A stretch of 64,000 nt of DNA, from assembly GCA_964057225.1 (NCBI GenBank), contig OZ059895.1, forward strand, positions 310,001 to 374,000, in the 5' to 3' direction. Within the stretch, counting starts at the first letter, position 1. Every line of letters starts with the position of its first letter. Both the position numbers and the translations under genes were made by a program. Shown in pieces: positions 12,401 to 26,766 of this stretch. Source of the DNA: Auanema rhodensis. Lineage: Eukaryota; Nematoda; Chromadorea; Rhabditida; Rhabditidae. The notes under the pieces were generated by a model. It was given only the letters and a program-made list of their open reading frames with translations, was not told where the DNA came from and made no database searches.

Positions 12401-13659
12401 TCAGTTGATATCTCGGTGCATTTTTAAGCTAGCGCAAATCTGATAACACAGATCGACGCAGCTTAAAAATCCGCATCGAATGAACTATACTACATTGAGA
12501 AATTAGTTATGATCGTTTGAAAAATGATGCATTAGTGTATGTTGAGTTTCCATGTACACTCAACATTGCTTCCAAAAACATTTTGACAAAAATTTTTTCG
12601 AAAAATTTCAAAATAATTTAGCAAAAAGTAGATGTTTTTAGATTCCATTTTTCAAGGCAAAGACGGTGGACAATGTTATTCAACGAAAAAATTAATTCTT
12701 CAGGGTGAAAATCGAGGATATAAGTGTGAACTTATATCAGTTGATATCTCGGTGCATTTTTAAGCTAGCGCAAATCTGATAACACAGATCGACGCAGCTT
12801 AAAAATCCGCATCGAATGCACTAAACTACATTGAGAAACGCTTGATACAAAAATTAGTTATGATCGTTTGAAAAATGATGCATTAGTGTATGTTGAGTTT
12901 CCATGTACACTCAACATTGCTTCCAAAAACATTTTGACAAAAATTTTTTCGAAAAATTTCAAAATAATTTAGCAAAAAGTAGATGTTTTTAGATTCCATT
13001 TTTCAAGGCAAAGACGATGGACAATGTTATTCAACGAAAAAATTAATTCTTCAGGGTGAAAATCGAGGATATAAGTGTGAACTTATATCAGTTGATATCT
13101 CGGTGCATTTTTAAGCTAGCGCAAATCTGATAACACAGATCGACGCAGCTTAAAAATCCGCATCGAATGCACTAAACTACATTGAGAAACGCTTGATACA
13201 AAAATTAGTTATGATCGTTTGAAAAATGATGCATTAGTGTATGTTGAGTTTCCATGTACACTCAACATTGCTTCCAAAAACATTTTGACAAAAATTTTTT
13301 CGAAAAATTTCAGAATAATTTAGCAAAAAGTAGATGTTTTTAGATTCCATTTTTCAAGGCAAAGACGATGGACAATGCTATTCAACGAAAAAATTAATTC
13401 TTCAGGGTGAAAATCGAGGATATAAGTGTGAACTTATATCAGTTGATATCTCGGTGCATTTTTAAGCTAGCGCAAATCTGATAACACAGATCGACGCAGC
13501 TTAAAAATCCGCATCGAATGCACTAAACTACATTGAGAAACGCTTGATACAAAAATTAGTTATGATCGTTTGAAAAATGATGCATTAGTGTATGTTGAGT
13601 TTCCATGTACACTCAACATTGCTTCCAAAAACATTTTGACAAAAATTTTTTCGAAAAAT
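9463..13659 (+). repeat. 5250-bp higher-order repeat, second copy
   Basis: Matches 4213-8409 monomer for monomer. Small private differences are tttacaag near 11611, gcattgaatg near 11772, and gacggtgg near 12664. The few differences over about 4.2 kb suggest a young duplication within the array, most simply by unequal exchange. Confidence 0.85.
12271..12606 (+). repeat. 336-bp monomer with 15-bp deletion, copy 2
   Basis: Same gap and same tgaacta change as at 7021-7356, exactly 5250 bp downstream. It is a copy by duplication and not an independent deletion. Confidence 0.9.
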
Positions 13660-16116
13660 TTCAAAATAATTTAGCAAAAAGTAGATGTTTTTAGATTCCA
13701 TTTTTCAAGGCAAAGACGATAGACAATGTTATTCAACGAAAAAATTAATTCTTCAGGGTGAAAATCGAGGATATAAGTGTGAACTTATATCAGTTGATAT
13801 CTCGGTGCATTTTTAAGCTAGCGCAAATCTGATAACACAGATCGACGCAGCTTAAAAATCCGCATCGAATGCACTATTTTACATTGAGAAACGCTTAATA
13901 CACAAATTAGTTATGATTGTTTGAAAAATGATGCATTAGTGTATGTTGAGTTTCCATGTACACTCAACATTGCTTCCAAAAACATTTTGACAAAAATTTT
14001 TTCGAAAAATTTCAAAATAATTTAGCAAAAAGTAGATGTTTTTAGATTCCATTTTTCAAGGCAAAGACGATGGACAATGTTATTCAACGAAAAAATTAAT
14101 TCTTCAGGGTGAAAATCGAGGATATAAGTGTGAACTTATATCAGTTGATATCTCGGTGCATTTTTAAGCTAGCGCAAATCTGATAACACAGATCGACGCA
14201 GCTTAAAAATCCGCATCGAATGCACTAAACTACATTGAGAAACGCTTGATACAAAAATTAGTTATGATCGTTTGAAAAATGATGCATTAGTGTATGTTGA
14301 GTTTCCATGTACACTCAACATTGCTTCCAAAAACATTTTGACAAAAATTTTTTCGAAAAATTTCAGAATAATTTAGCAAAAAGTAGATGTTTTTAGATTC
14401 CATTTTTCAAGGCAAAGACGATGGACAATGCTATTCAACGAAAAAATTAATTCTTCAGGGTGAAAATCGAGGATATAAGTGTGAACTTATATCAGTTGAT
14501 ATCTCGGTGCATTTTTAAGCTAGCGCAAATCTGATAACACAGATCGACGCAGCTTAAAAATCCGCATCGAATGCACTATACTACATTGAGAAACGCTTGA
14601 TACAAAAATTAGTTATGATCGTTTGAAAAATGATGCATTAGTGTATGTTGAGTTTCCATGTACACTCAACATTGCTTCCAAAAACATTTTGACAAAAATT
14701 TTTTCGAAAAATTTCAAAATAATTTAGCAAAAAGTAGATGTTTTTAGATTCCTTTTCTTAAGGCAAAGACGATGGACAATGTTATTCAACGAAAAAATTA
14801 ATTCTTCAGGGTGAAAATCGAGGATATAAGTGTGAACTTATATCAGTTGATATCTCGGTGCATTTTTAAGCTAGCGCAAATCTGATAACACAGATCGACG
14901 CAGCTTAAAAATCCGCATCGAATGCACTATACTACATTGAGAAACGCTTAATACACAAATTAGTTATGATCGTTTGAAAAATGATGCATTAGTGTATGTT
15001 GAGTTTCCATGTACACTCAACATTGCTTCCAAAAACATTTTGACAAAAATTTTTTCGAAAAATTTCAAAATAATTTAGCAAAAAGTAGATGTTTTTAGAT
15101 TCCATTTTTCAAGGCAAAGACGATAGACAATGTTATTCAACGAAAAAATTAATTCTTCAGGGTGAAAATCGAGGATATAAGTGTGAACTTATATCAGTTG
15201 ATATCTCGGTGCATTTTTAAGCTAGCGCAAATCTGATAACACAGATCGACGCAGCTTAAAAATCCGCATCGAATGCACTAAACTACATTGAGAAACGCTT
15301 GATACAAAAATTAGTTATGATCGTTTGAAAAATGATGCATTAGTGTATGTTGAGTTTCCATGTACACTCAACATTGCTTCCAAAAACATTTTGACAAAAA
15401 TTTTTTCGAAAAATTTCAAAATAATTTAGCAAAAAGTAGATGTTTTTAGATTCCTTTTCTTAAGGCAAAGACGATGGACAATGTTATTCAACGAAAAAAT
15501 TAATTCTTCAGGGTGAAAATCGAGGATATAAGTGTGAACTTATATCAGTTGATATCTCGGTGCATTTTTAAGCTAGCGCAAATCTGATAACACAGATCGA
15601 CGCAACTTAAAAATCCGCATCGAATGCACTATACTACATCGAGAAACGCTTGATACAAAAATTAGTTATGATCGTTTGAAAAATGATGCATTAGTGTATG
15701 TTGAGTTTCCATGTACACTCAACATTGCTTCCAAAAACATTTTGACAAAAATTTTTTCGAAAAATTTCAAAATAATTTAGCAAAAAGTAGATGTTTTTAG
15801 ATTCCTTTTCTTAAGGCAAAGACGATGGACAATGTTATTCAACGAAAAAATTAATTCTTCAGGGTGAAAATCGAGGATATAAGTGTGAACTTATATCAGT
15901 TGATATCTCGGTGCATTTTTAAGCTAGCGCAAATCTGATAACACAGATCGACGCAACTTAAAAATCCGCATCGAATGCACTATACTACATCGAGAAACGC
16001 TTGATACAAAAATTAGTTATGATCGTTTGAAAAATGATGCATTAGTGTATGTTGAGTTTCCATGTACACTCAACATTGCTTCCAAAAACATTTTGACAAA
16101 AATTTTTTCGAAAAAT

Positions 16117-18207
16117 TTCAAAATAATTTAGCAAAAAGTAGATGTTTTTAGATTCCATTTTTCAAGGCAAAGACGATGGACAATGTTATTCAACGAAAAA
16201 ATTAATTCTTCAGGGTGAAAATCGAGGATATAAGTGTGAACTTATATCAGTTGATATCTCGGTGCATTTTTAAGCTAGCGCAAATCTGATAACACAGATC
16301 GACGCAGCTTAAAAATCCGCATCGAATGCACTATACTACATTGAGAAACGCTTGATACAAAAATTAGTTATGATTGTTTGAAAAATGATGCATTAGTGTA
16401 TGTTGAGTTTCCATGTACACTCAACATTGCTTCCAAAAACATTTTGACAAAAATTTTTTCGAAAAATTTCAAAATAATTTAGCAAAAAGTAGATGTTTTT
16501 AGATTCCTTTTCTTAAGGCAAAGACGATGGACAATGTTATTCAACGAAAAAATTAATTCTTCAGGGTGAAAATCGAGGATATAAGTGTGAACTTATATCA
16601 GTTGATATCTCGGTGCATTTTTAAGCTAGCGCAAATCTGATAACACAGATCGACGCAGCTTAAAAATCCGCATCGAATGCACTATACTACATTGAGAAAC
16701 GCTTAATACACAAATTAGTTATGATCGTTTGAAAAATGATGCATTAGTGTATGTTGAGTTTCCATGTACACTCAACATTGCTTCCAAAAACATTTTGACA
16801 AAAATTTTTTCGAAAAATTTCAAAATAATTTAGCAAAAAGTAGATGTTTTTAGATTCCATTTTTCAAGGCAAAGACGATAGACAATGTTATTCAACGAAA
16901 AAATTAATTCTTCAGGGTGAAAATCGAGGATATAAGTGTGAACTTATATCAGTTGATATCTCGGTGCATTTTTAAGCTAGCGCAAATCTGATAACACAGA
17001 TCGACGCAGCTTAAAAATCCGCATCGAATGCACTATTTTACATTGAGAAACGCTTAATACACAAATTAGTTATGATTGTTTGAAAAATGATGCATTAGTG
17101 TATGTTGAGTTTCCATGTACACTCAACATTGCTTCCAAAAACATTTTGACAAAAATTTTTTCGAAAAATTTCAAAATAATTTAGCAAAAAGTAGATGTTT
17201 TTAGATTTCTTTTTTCAAGGCAAAGACGATGGACCATGCTATTCAACGAAAAAATTAATTCTTCAGGGTGAAAATCGAGGATATAAGTGTGAACTTATAT
17301 CAGTTGATATCTCGGTGCATTTTTAAGCTAGCGCAAATCTGATAACACAGATCGACGCAGCTTAAAAATCCGCATCGAATGCACTATACTGCATTGAAAA
17401 ACGCTTGATACAAAAATTAGTTATGATTGTTTGAAAAATGATGCATTAGTGTATGTTGAGTTTCCATGTACACTCAACATTGCTTCCAAAAACATTTTGA
17501 CAAAAATTTTTTCGAAAAATTTCAAAATAATTTAGCAAAAAGTAGATGTTTTTAGATTCCTTTTCTTAAGGCAAAGACGATGGACAATGTTATTCAACGA
17601 AAAAATTAATTCTTCAGGGTGAAAATCGAGGATATAAGTGTGAACTTATATCAGTTGATATCTCGGTGCATTTTTAAGCTAGCGCAAATCTGATAACACA
17701 GATCGACGCAGCTTAAAAATCCGCATCGAATGAACTATACTACATTGAGAAATTAGTTATGATCGTTTGAAAAATGATGCATTAGTGTATGTTGAGTTTC
17801 CATGTACACTCAACATTGCTTCCAAAAACATTTTGACAAAAATTTTTTCGAAAAATTTCAAAATAATTTAGCAAAAAGTAGATGTTTTTAGATTCCATTT
17901 TTCAAGGCAAAGACGATGGACAATGTTATTCAACGAAAAAATTAATTCTTCAGGGTGAAAATCGAGGATATAAGTGTGAACTTATATCAGTTGATATCTC
18001 GGTGCATTTTTAAGCTAGCGCAAATCTGATAACACAGATCGACGCAGCTTAAAAATCCGCATCGAATGCACTAAACTACATTGAGAAACGCTTGATACAA
18101 AAATTAGTTATGATCGTTTGAAAAATGATGCATTAGTGTATGTTGAGTTTCCATGTACACTCAACATTGCTTCCAAAAACATTTTGACAAAAATTTTTTC
18201 GAAAAAT
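16117..18207 (+). repeat. 5250-bp higher-order repeat, partial third copy
   Basis: Follows the second copy by another 5250 bp: the deletion-unit marker tgaactatac is at 17731 after 12481. Monomers at 16468, 17170, 17521 and 17857 match those at 11218, 11920, 12271 and 12607. The unit at 16819 has attttac instead of the attgaaa form, and the cttgatac unit replaces ctcgatac. A variant block (13660-16116) lies in between, so the copy is a mosaic. Confidence 0.75.
17521..17856 (+). repeat. 336-bp monomer with 15-bp deletion, copy 3
   Basis: Same gap and tgaacta change, again exactly 5250 bp after the previous copy. Confidence 0.9.
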
Positions 18208-18558
18208 TTCAAAATAATTTAGCAAAAAGTAGATGTTTTTAGATTCCATTTTTCAAGGCAAAGACGATAGGCAATGTTATTCAACGAAAAAATTAATTCT
18301 TCAGGGTGAAAATCGAGGATATAAGTGTGAACTTATATCAGTTGATATCTCGGTGCATTTTTAAGCTAGCGCAAATCTGATAACACAGATCGACGCAGCT
18401 TAAAAATCCGCATCGAATGCACTATACTACATTGAGAAACGCTTGATACAAAAATTAGTTATGATTGTTTGAAAAATGATGCATTAGTGTATGTTGAGTT
18501 TCCATGTACACTCAACATTGCTTCCAAAAACATTTTGACAAAAATTTTTTCGAAAAAT

Positions 18559-21000
18559 TTCAAAATAATTTAGCAAAAAGTAGATGTTTTTAGATTCCTT
18601 TTCTTAAGGCAAAGACGATGGACAATGTTATTCAACGAAAAAATTAATTCTTCAGGGTGAAAATCGAGGATATAAGTGTGAACTTATATCAGTTGATATC
18701 TCGGTGCATTTTTAAGCTAGCGCAAATCTGATAACACAGATCGACGCAGCTTAAAAATCCGCATCGAATGCACTATACTACATTGAGAAACGCTTAATAC
18801 ACAAATTAGTTATGATCGTTTGAAAAATGATGCATTAGTGTATGTTGAGTTTCCATGTACACTCAACATTGCTTCCAAAAACATTTTGACAAAAATTTTT
18901 TCGAAAAATTTCAAAATAATTTAGCAAAAAGTAGATGTTTTTAGATTCCATTTCTCAAGGCAAAGACGATAGACAATGTTATTCAACGAAAAAATTAATT
19001 CTTCAGGGTGAAAATCGAGGATATAAGTGTGAACTTATATCAGTTGATATCTCGGTGCATTTTTAAGCTAGCGCAAATCTGATAACACAGATCGACGCAG
19101 CTTAAAAATCCGCATCGAATGCACTATACTACATTGAGAAACGCTTAATACACAAATTAGTTATGATTGTTTGAAAAATGATGCATTAGTGTATGTTGAG
19201 TTTCCATGTACACTCAACATTGCTTCCAAAAACATTTTGACAAAAATTTTTTCGAAAAATTTCAAAATAATTTAGCAAAAAGTAGATGTTTTTAGATTTC
19301 TTTTTTCAAGGCAAAGACGATGGACCATGCTATTCAACGAAAAAATTAATTCTTCAGGGTGAAAATCGAGGATATAAGTGTGAACTTATATCAGTTGATA
19401 TCTCGGTGCATTTTTAAGCTAGCGCAAATCTGATAACACAGATCGACGCAGCTTAAAAATCCGCATCGAATGCACTATACTGCATTGAAAAACGCTTGAT
19501 ACAAAAATTAGTTATGATTGTTTGAAAAATGATGCATTAGTGTATGTTGAGTTTCCATGTACACTCAACATTGCTTCCAAAAACATTTTGACAAAAATTT
19601 TTTCGAAAAATTTCAAAATAATTTAGCAAAAAGTAGATGTTTTTAGATTCCTTTTCTTAAGGCAAAGACGATGGACAATGTTATTCAACGAAAAAATTAA
19701 TTCTTCAGGGTGAAAATCGAGGATATAAGTGTGAACTTATATCAGTTGATATCTCGGTGCATTTTTAAGCTAGCGCAAATCTGATAACACAGATCGACGC
19801 AGCTTAAAAATCCGCATCGAATGAACTATACTACATTGAGAAATTAGTTATGATCGTTTGAAAAATGATGCATTAGTGTATGTTGAGTTTCCATGTACAC
19901 TCAACATTGCTTCCAAAAACATTTTGACAAAAATTTTTTCGAAAAATTTCAAAATAATTTAGCAAAAAGTAGATGTTTTTAGATTCCATTTTTCAAGGCA
20001 AAGACGATGGACAATGTTATTCAACGAAAAAATTAATTCTTCAGGGTGAAAATCGAGGATATAAGTGTGAACTTATATCAGTTGATATCTCGGTGCATTT
20101 TTAAGCTAGCGCAAATCTGATAACACAGATCGACGCAGCTTAAAAATCCGCATCGAATGCACTAAACTACATTGAGAAACGCTTGATACAAAAATTAGTT
20201 ATGATCGTTCGAAAAATGATGCATTAGTGTATGTTGAGTTTCCATGTACACTCAACATTGCTTCCAAAAACATTTTGACAAAAATTTTTTCGAAAAATTT
20301 CAAAATAATTTAGCAAAAAGTAGATGTTTTTAGATTCCATTTTTCAAGGCAAAGACGATGGACAATGTTATTCAACGAAAAAATTAATTCTTCAGGGTGA
20401 AAATCGAGGATATAAGTGTGAACTTATATCAGTTGATATCTCGGTGCATTTTTAAGCTAGCGCAAATCTGATAACACAGATCGACGCAGCTTAAAAATCC
20501 GCATCGAATGCACTAAACTACATTGAGAAACGCTTGATACAAAAATTAGTTATGATCGTTTGAAAAATGATGCATTAGTGTATGTTGAGTTTCCATGTAC
20601 ACTCAACATTGCTTCCAAAAACATTTTGACAAAAATTTTTTCGAAAAATTTCAGAATAATTTAGCAAAAAGTAGATGTTTTTAGATTCCATTTTTCAAGG
20701 CAAAGACGATGGACAATGCTATTCAACGAAAAAATTAATTCTTCAGGGTGAAAATCGAGGATATAAGTGTGAACTTATATCAGTTGATATCTCGGTGCAT
20801 TTTTAAGCTAGCGCAAATCTGATAACACAGATCGACGCAGCTTAAAAATGAGCATCGAATGCACTATACTACATTGAGAAACGCTTGATACAAAAATTAG
20901 TTATGATCGTTTGAAAAATGATGCATTAGTGTATGTTGAGTTTCCATGTACACACAACATTGCTTCCAAAAACATTTTGACAAAAACTTTTTCGAAAAAT
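18559..21000 (+). repeat. Fourth copy of the deletion-marked segment
   Basis: Seven monomers that match 5968-8409 in order, ending with the ttcagaat/tgagcat unit. The deletion-unit marker is at 19822, only 2091 bp (six monomers minus 15 bp) after the previous one at 17731. The copy therefore arose by a shorter exchange. The last unit carries acacac (about 20951) and aaaacttttt, the markers that later typify subfamily D, so it links the two parts of the array. Confidence 0.75.
19612..19947 (+). repeat. 336-bp monomer with 15-bp deletion, copy 4
   Basis: Same gap and tgaacta change, 2091 bp after copy 3. The flanking units match those around the other copies. Confidence 0.9.
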
Positions 21001-22404
21001 TTCAAAATAATTTAGCAAAAAGTAGATGTTTTTAGATTCTTTTTTTTAAGGCAAAGACGATGGACAATGTTATTCAACGAAAAAATTAATTCTTCAGGGT
21101 GAAAATCGAGGATATAAGTGTGAACTTATATCAGTTGATATCTCGGTGCATTTTTAAGCTAGCGCAAATCTGATAACACAGATCGACGCAGCTTAAAAAT
21201 CCGCATCGAATGCACTATACTACATTGAGAAACGCTTGATACAAAAATTAGTTATGATTGTTTGAAAAATGATGCATTAGTGTATGTTGAGTTTCCATGT
21301 ACACTCAACATTGCTTCCAAAAACATTTTGACAAAAATTTTTTCGAAAAATTTCAAAATAATTTAGCAAAAAGTAGATGTTTTTAGATTCCATTTTTCAA
21401 GGCAAAGACGATAGGCAATGTTATTCAACGAAAAAATTAATTCTTCAGGGTGAAAATCGAGGATATAAGTGTGAACTTATATCAGTTGATATCTCGGTGC
21501 ATTTTTAAGCTAGCGCAAATCTGATAACACAGATCGACGCAGCTTAAAAATCCGCATCGAATGCACTATACTACATTGAGAAACGCTTGATACAAAAATT
21601 AGTTATGATTGTTTGAAAAATGATGCATTAGTGTATGTTGAGTTTCCATGTACACTCAACATTGCTTCCAAAAACATTTGGACAAAAACTTTTTCGAAAA
21701 ATTTCAAAATAATTTAGCAAAAAGTAGATGTTTTTAGATTCTTTTTTTTAAGGCAAAGACGATGGACAATGTTATTCAACGAAAAAATTAATTCTTCAGT
21801 TTGAAAATCGAGGATATAAGTGTGAACTTATATCAGTTGATATCTCGGTGCATTTTTAAGCTAGCGCAAATCTGATAACACAGATCGACGCAGCTTAAAA
21901 ATCCGCATCGAATGCACTATACTACATTGAGAAACGCTTGATACAAAAATTAGTTATGATTGTTTGAAAAATGATGCATTAGTGTATGTTGAGTTTCCAT
22001 GTACACTCAACATTGCTTCCAAAAACATTTTGACAAAAATTTTTTCGAAAAATTTCAAAATAATTTAGCAAAAAGTAGATGTTTTTAGATTCCATTTTTC
22101 AAGGCAAAGACGATAGGCAATGTTATTCAACGAAAAAATTAATTCTTCAGGGTGAAAATCGAGGATATAAGTGTGAACTTATATCAGTTGATATCTCGGT
22201 GCATTTTTAAGCTAGCGCAAATCTGATAACACAGATCGACGCAGCTTAAAAATCCGCATCGAATGCACTATACTACATTGAGAAACGCTTGATACAAAAA
22301 TTAGTTATGATTGTTTGAAAAATGATGCATTAGTGTATGTTGAGTTTCCATGTACACTCAACATTGCTTCCAAAAACATTTTGACAAAAATTTTTTCGAA
22401 AAAT
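21001..22404 (+). repeat. Transition zone B: 702-bp dimers
   Basis: Units with a long T-run (ttcttttttttaag, gatggac) at 21001 and 21703 alternate with ccatttttcaag/gataggc units at 21352 and 22054. All carry attgag and gattg. caactt and ccttttcttaag, common upstream, no longer appear. Private changes are aacatttggac near 21673 and cagtttgaaa near 21797. Confidence 0.8.
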
Positions 22405-23106
22405 TTCAAAATAATTTAGCAAAAAGTAGATGTTTTTAGATTCCTTTTTTTAAGGCAAAGACGATGGACAATGTTATTCAACGAAAAAATTGATTCTTCA
22501 GGGTGAAAATCGAGGATATAAGTGTGAACTTATATCAGTTGATATCTCGGTGCATTTTTAAGCTAGCGCAAATTTGATAACACAGATCGACGCAGCTTAA
22601 AAATCCGCATCGAATGCACTATACTACATTGAGAAACGCTTGATACAAAAATTAGTTATGATTGTTTGAAAAATGATGCATTAGTGTATGTTGAGTTTCC
22701 ATGTACACTCAACATTGCTTCCAAAAACATTTTGACAAAAATTTTTTCGAAAAATTTCAAAATAATTTAGCAAAAAATTGATGTTTTTAGATTCCATTCT
22801 TCAAGGCAAAGACGATAGGCAATGTTATTCAACGAAAAAATTAATTCTTCAGGGTGAAAATCGAGGATATAAGTGTGAACTTATATCAGTTGATATCTCG
22901 GTGCATTTTTAAGCTAGCGCAAATCTGATAACACAGATCGACGCAGCTTAAAAATCCGCATCGAATGCACTATACTACATTGAGAAACGCTTGATACAAA
23001 AATTAGTTATGATTGTTTGAAAAATGATGCATTAGTGTATGTTGAGTTTCCATGTACACTCAACATTGCTTCCAAAAACATTTTGACAAAAATTTTTTCG
23101 AAAAAT

Positions 23107-23482
23107 TTCAAAATAATTTAGCAAAAAGTAGATGTTTTTAGATTCCTTTTTTTAAGGCAAAGACGATGGACAATGTTATTCAACGAAAAAATTAATTCTT
23201 CAGGGTGAAAAAAAAATTAATTCTTCAGGGTGAAAATCGAGGATATAAGTGTGAACTTATATCAGTTGATATCTCGGTGCATTTTTAAGCTAGCGCAAAT
23301 TTGATAACACAGATCGACGCAGCTTAAAAATTCGCATCGAATGCACTATACTACATTGAGAAACGCTTGATACAAAAATTAGTTATGATTGTTTGAAAAA
23401 TGATGCATTAGTGTATGTTGAGTTTCCATGTACACTCAACATTGCTTCCAAAAACATTTTGACAAAAATTTTTTCGAAAAAT
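23107..23482 (+). repeat. Representative 376-bp monomer with 25-bp internal duplication
   Basis: After cttcagggtg the sequence runs into nine A, then ttaattcttcagggtg a second time (about 23191-23232), adding 25 bp. The duplicated part lies between the first variable zone and the GTGA-loop hairpin, so it moves that hairpin 25 bp away from the A-tract zone. In every case I checked, the unit is the gatggac type and never gataggc. Confidence 0.9.
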
Positions 23483-26039
23483 TTCAAAATAATTTAGCAA
23501 AAAATTGATGTTTTTAGATTCCATTTTTCAAGGCAAAGACGATAGGCAATGTTATTCAACGAAAAAATTAATTCTTCAGGGTGAAAATCGAGGATATAAG
23601 TGTGAACTTATATCAGTTGATATCTCGGTGCATTTTTAAGCTAGCGCAAATCTGATAACACAGATCGACGCAGCTTAAAAATCCGCATCGAATGCACTAT
23701 ACTACATTGAGAAACGCTTGATACAAAAATTAGTTATGATTGTTTGAAAAATGATGCATTAGTGTATGTTGAGTTTCCATGTACACTCAACATTGCTTCC
23801 AAAAACATTTTGACAAAAATTTTTTCGAAAAATTTCAAAATAATTTAGCAAAAAGTAGATGTTTTTAGATTCCTTTTTTTAAGGCAAAGACGATGGACAA
23901 TGTTATTCAACGAAAAAATTAATTCTTCAGGGTGAAAAAAAAATTAATTCTTCAGGGTGAAAATCGAGGATATAAGTGTGAACTTATATCAGTTGATATC
24001 TCGGTGCATTTTTAAGCTAGCGCAAATTTGATAACACAGATCGACGCAGCTTAAAAATCCGCATCGAATGCACTATACTACATTGAGAAACGCTTGATAC
24101 AAAAATTAGTTATGATTGTTTGAAAAATGATGCATTAGTGTATGTTGAGTTTCCATGTACACTCAACATTGCTTCCAAAAACATTTTGACAAAAATTTTT
24201 TCGAAAAATTTCAAAATAATTTAGCAAAAAGTAGATGTTTTTAGATTCCTTTTTTTAAGACAAAGACGATGGACAATGTTATTCAACGAAAAAATTAATT
24301 CTTCAGGGTGAAAAAAAAATTAATTCTTCAGGGTGAAAATCGAGGATATAAGTGTGAACTTATATCAGTTGATATCTCGGTGCATTTTTAAGCTAGCGCA
24401 AATTTGATAACACAGATCGACGCAGCTTAAAAATCCGCATCGAATGCACTATACTACATTGAGAAACGCTTGATACAAAAATTAGTTATGATTGTTTGAA
24501 AAATGATGCATTAGTGTATGTTGAGTTTCCATGTACACTCAACATTGCTTCCAAAAACATTTTGACAAAAATTTTTTCGAAAAATTTCAAAATAATTTAG
24601 CAAAAAATTGATGTTTTTAGATTCCATTCTTCAAGGCAAAGACGATAGGCAATGTTATTCAACGAAAAAATTAATTCTTCAGGGTGAAAATCGAGGATAT
24701 AAGTGTGAACTTATATCAGTTGATATCTCGGTGCATTTTTAAGCTAGCGCAAATCTGATAACACAGATCGACGCAGCTTAAAAATCCGCATCGAATGCAC
24801 TATACTACATTGAGAAACGCTTGATACAAAAATTAGTTATGATTGTTTGAAAAATGATGCATTAGTGTATGTTGAGTTTCCATGTACACTCAACATTGCT
24901 TCCAAAAACATTTTGACAAAAATTTTTTCGAAAAATTTCAAAATAATTTAGCAAAAAGTAGATGTTTTTAGATTCCTTTTTTTAAGGCAAAGACGATGGA
25001 CAATGTTATTCAACGAAAAAATTAATTCTTCAGGGTGAAAAAAAAATTAATTCTTCAGGGTGAAAATCGAGGATATAAGTGTGAACTTATATCAGTTGAT
25101 ATCTCGGTGCATTTTTAAGCTAGCGCAAATTTGATAACACAGATCGACGCAGCTTAAAAATCCGCATCGAATGCACTATACTACATTGAGAAACGCTTGA
25201 TACAAAAATTAGTTATGATTGTTTGAAAAATGATGCATTAGTGTATGTTGAGTTTCCATGTACACTCAACATTGCTTCCAAAAACATTTTGACAAAAATT
25301 TTTTCGAAAAATTTCAAAATAATTTAGCAAAAAATTGATGTTTTTAGATCCCATTTTTCAAGGCAAAGACGATAGGCAATGTTATTCAACGAAAAAATTA
25401 ATTCTTCAGGGTGAAAATCGAGGATATAAGTGTGAACTTATATCAGTTGATATCTCGGTGCATTTTTAAGCTAGCGCAAATCTGATAACACAGATCGACG
25501 CAGCTTAAAAATCCGCATCGAATGCACTATACTACATTGAGAAACGCTTGATACAAAAATTAGTTATGATTGTTTGAAAAATGATGCATTAGTGTATGTT
25601 GAGTTTCCATGTACACTCAACATTGCTTCCAAAAACATTTTGACAAAAATTTTTTCGAAAAATTTCAAAATAATTTAGCAAAAAGTAGATGTTTTTAGAT
25701 TCCTTTTTTTAAGGCAAAGACGATGGACAATGTTATTCAACGAAAAAATTAATTCTTCAGGGTGAAAAAAAAATTAATTCTTCAGGGTGAAAATCGAGGA
25801 TATAAGTGTGAACTTATATCAGTTGATATCTCGGTGCATTTGCAAGCTAGCGCAAATCTGATAACACAGATCGACGCAGCTTAAAAATCCGCATCGAATG
25901 CACTATACTACATCAAGAAACGCTTGATACAAAAATTAGTTATGATCGTTTGAAAAATGATGCATTAGTGTATGTTGAGTTTCCATGTACACTCAACATT
26001 GCTTCCAAAAACATTTTGACAAAAATTTTTTCGAAAAAT
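23107..26039 (+). repeat. 3660-bp higher-order repeat, first copy
   Basis: Eight units in the order long, short, long, long, short (ccattcttcaag), long, short (gatccc), long. The same order with the same private markers starts again at 26767, 3660 bp downstream (ten monomers plus six 25-bp insertions). The last unit here has tttgcaag and atcaag, unlike its partner. Confidence 0.8.
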
Positions 26040-26766
26040 TTCAAAATAATTTAGCAAAAAATAGATGTTTTTAGATTCCATTTTTTAAGGCAAAGACGAT
26101 AGGCAATGTTATTCAACGAAAAAATTAATTCTTCAGGGTGAAAATCGAGGATATAAGTGTGAACTTATATCAGTTGATATCTCGGTGCATTTTTAAGCTA
26201 GCGCAAATCTGATAACACAGATCGACGCAGCTTAAAAATCCGCATCGAATGCACTATACTACATTGAGAAACGCTTGATACAAAAATTAGTTATGATTGT
26301 TTGAAAAATGATGCATTAGTGTATGTTGAGTTTCCATGTACACTCAACATTGCTTCCAAAAACATTTTGACAAAAATTTTTTCGAAAAATTTCAAAATAA
26401 TTTAGCAAAAAGTAGATGTTTTTAGATTCCTTTTTTTAAGGCAAAGACGATGGACAATGTTATTTAACGAAAAAATTAATTCTTCAGGGTGAAAAAAAAA
26501 TTAATTCTTCAGGGTGAAAATCGAGGATATAAGTGTGAACTTATATCAGTTGATATCTCGGTGCATTTTTAAGCTAGCGCAAATTTGATAACACAGATCG
26601 ACGCAGCTTAAAAATCCGCATCGAATGCACTATACTACATTGAGAAACGCTTGATACAAAAATTAGTTATGATTGTTTGAAAAATGATGCATTAGTGTAT
26701 GTTGAGTTTCCATGTACACTCAACATTGCTTCCAAAAACATTTTGACAAAAATTTTTTCGAAAAAT

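Larger units (their letters stand above)
1..21000 (+). repeat. Satellite array, subfamily A: sixty head-to-tail monomers, mostly 351 bp
   Basis: Monomer starts (the ttcaaaataatttagc motif) recur at 1, 352, 703, 1054 and on to 20650, each 351 bp apart except four 336-bp units. Monomers differ at a few diagnostic sites: ccatttttcaag, ccttttcttaag or tcttttcttaag near base 40; gataggc, gatagac or gatggac near base 58; cagctt or caactt; atcgag, attgag or attgaa; gcttgatacaaaa or gcttaatacacaa; gatcg or gattg. The caactt form and the cttaag form occur only in this part of the window. Combinations of these variants recur in blocks, so the array is organised in higher-order repeats. No gene interrupts it. 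Confidence 0.97.
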
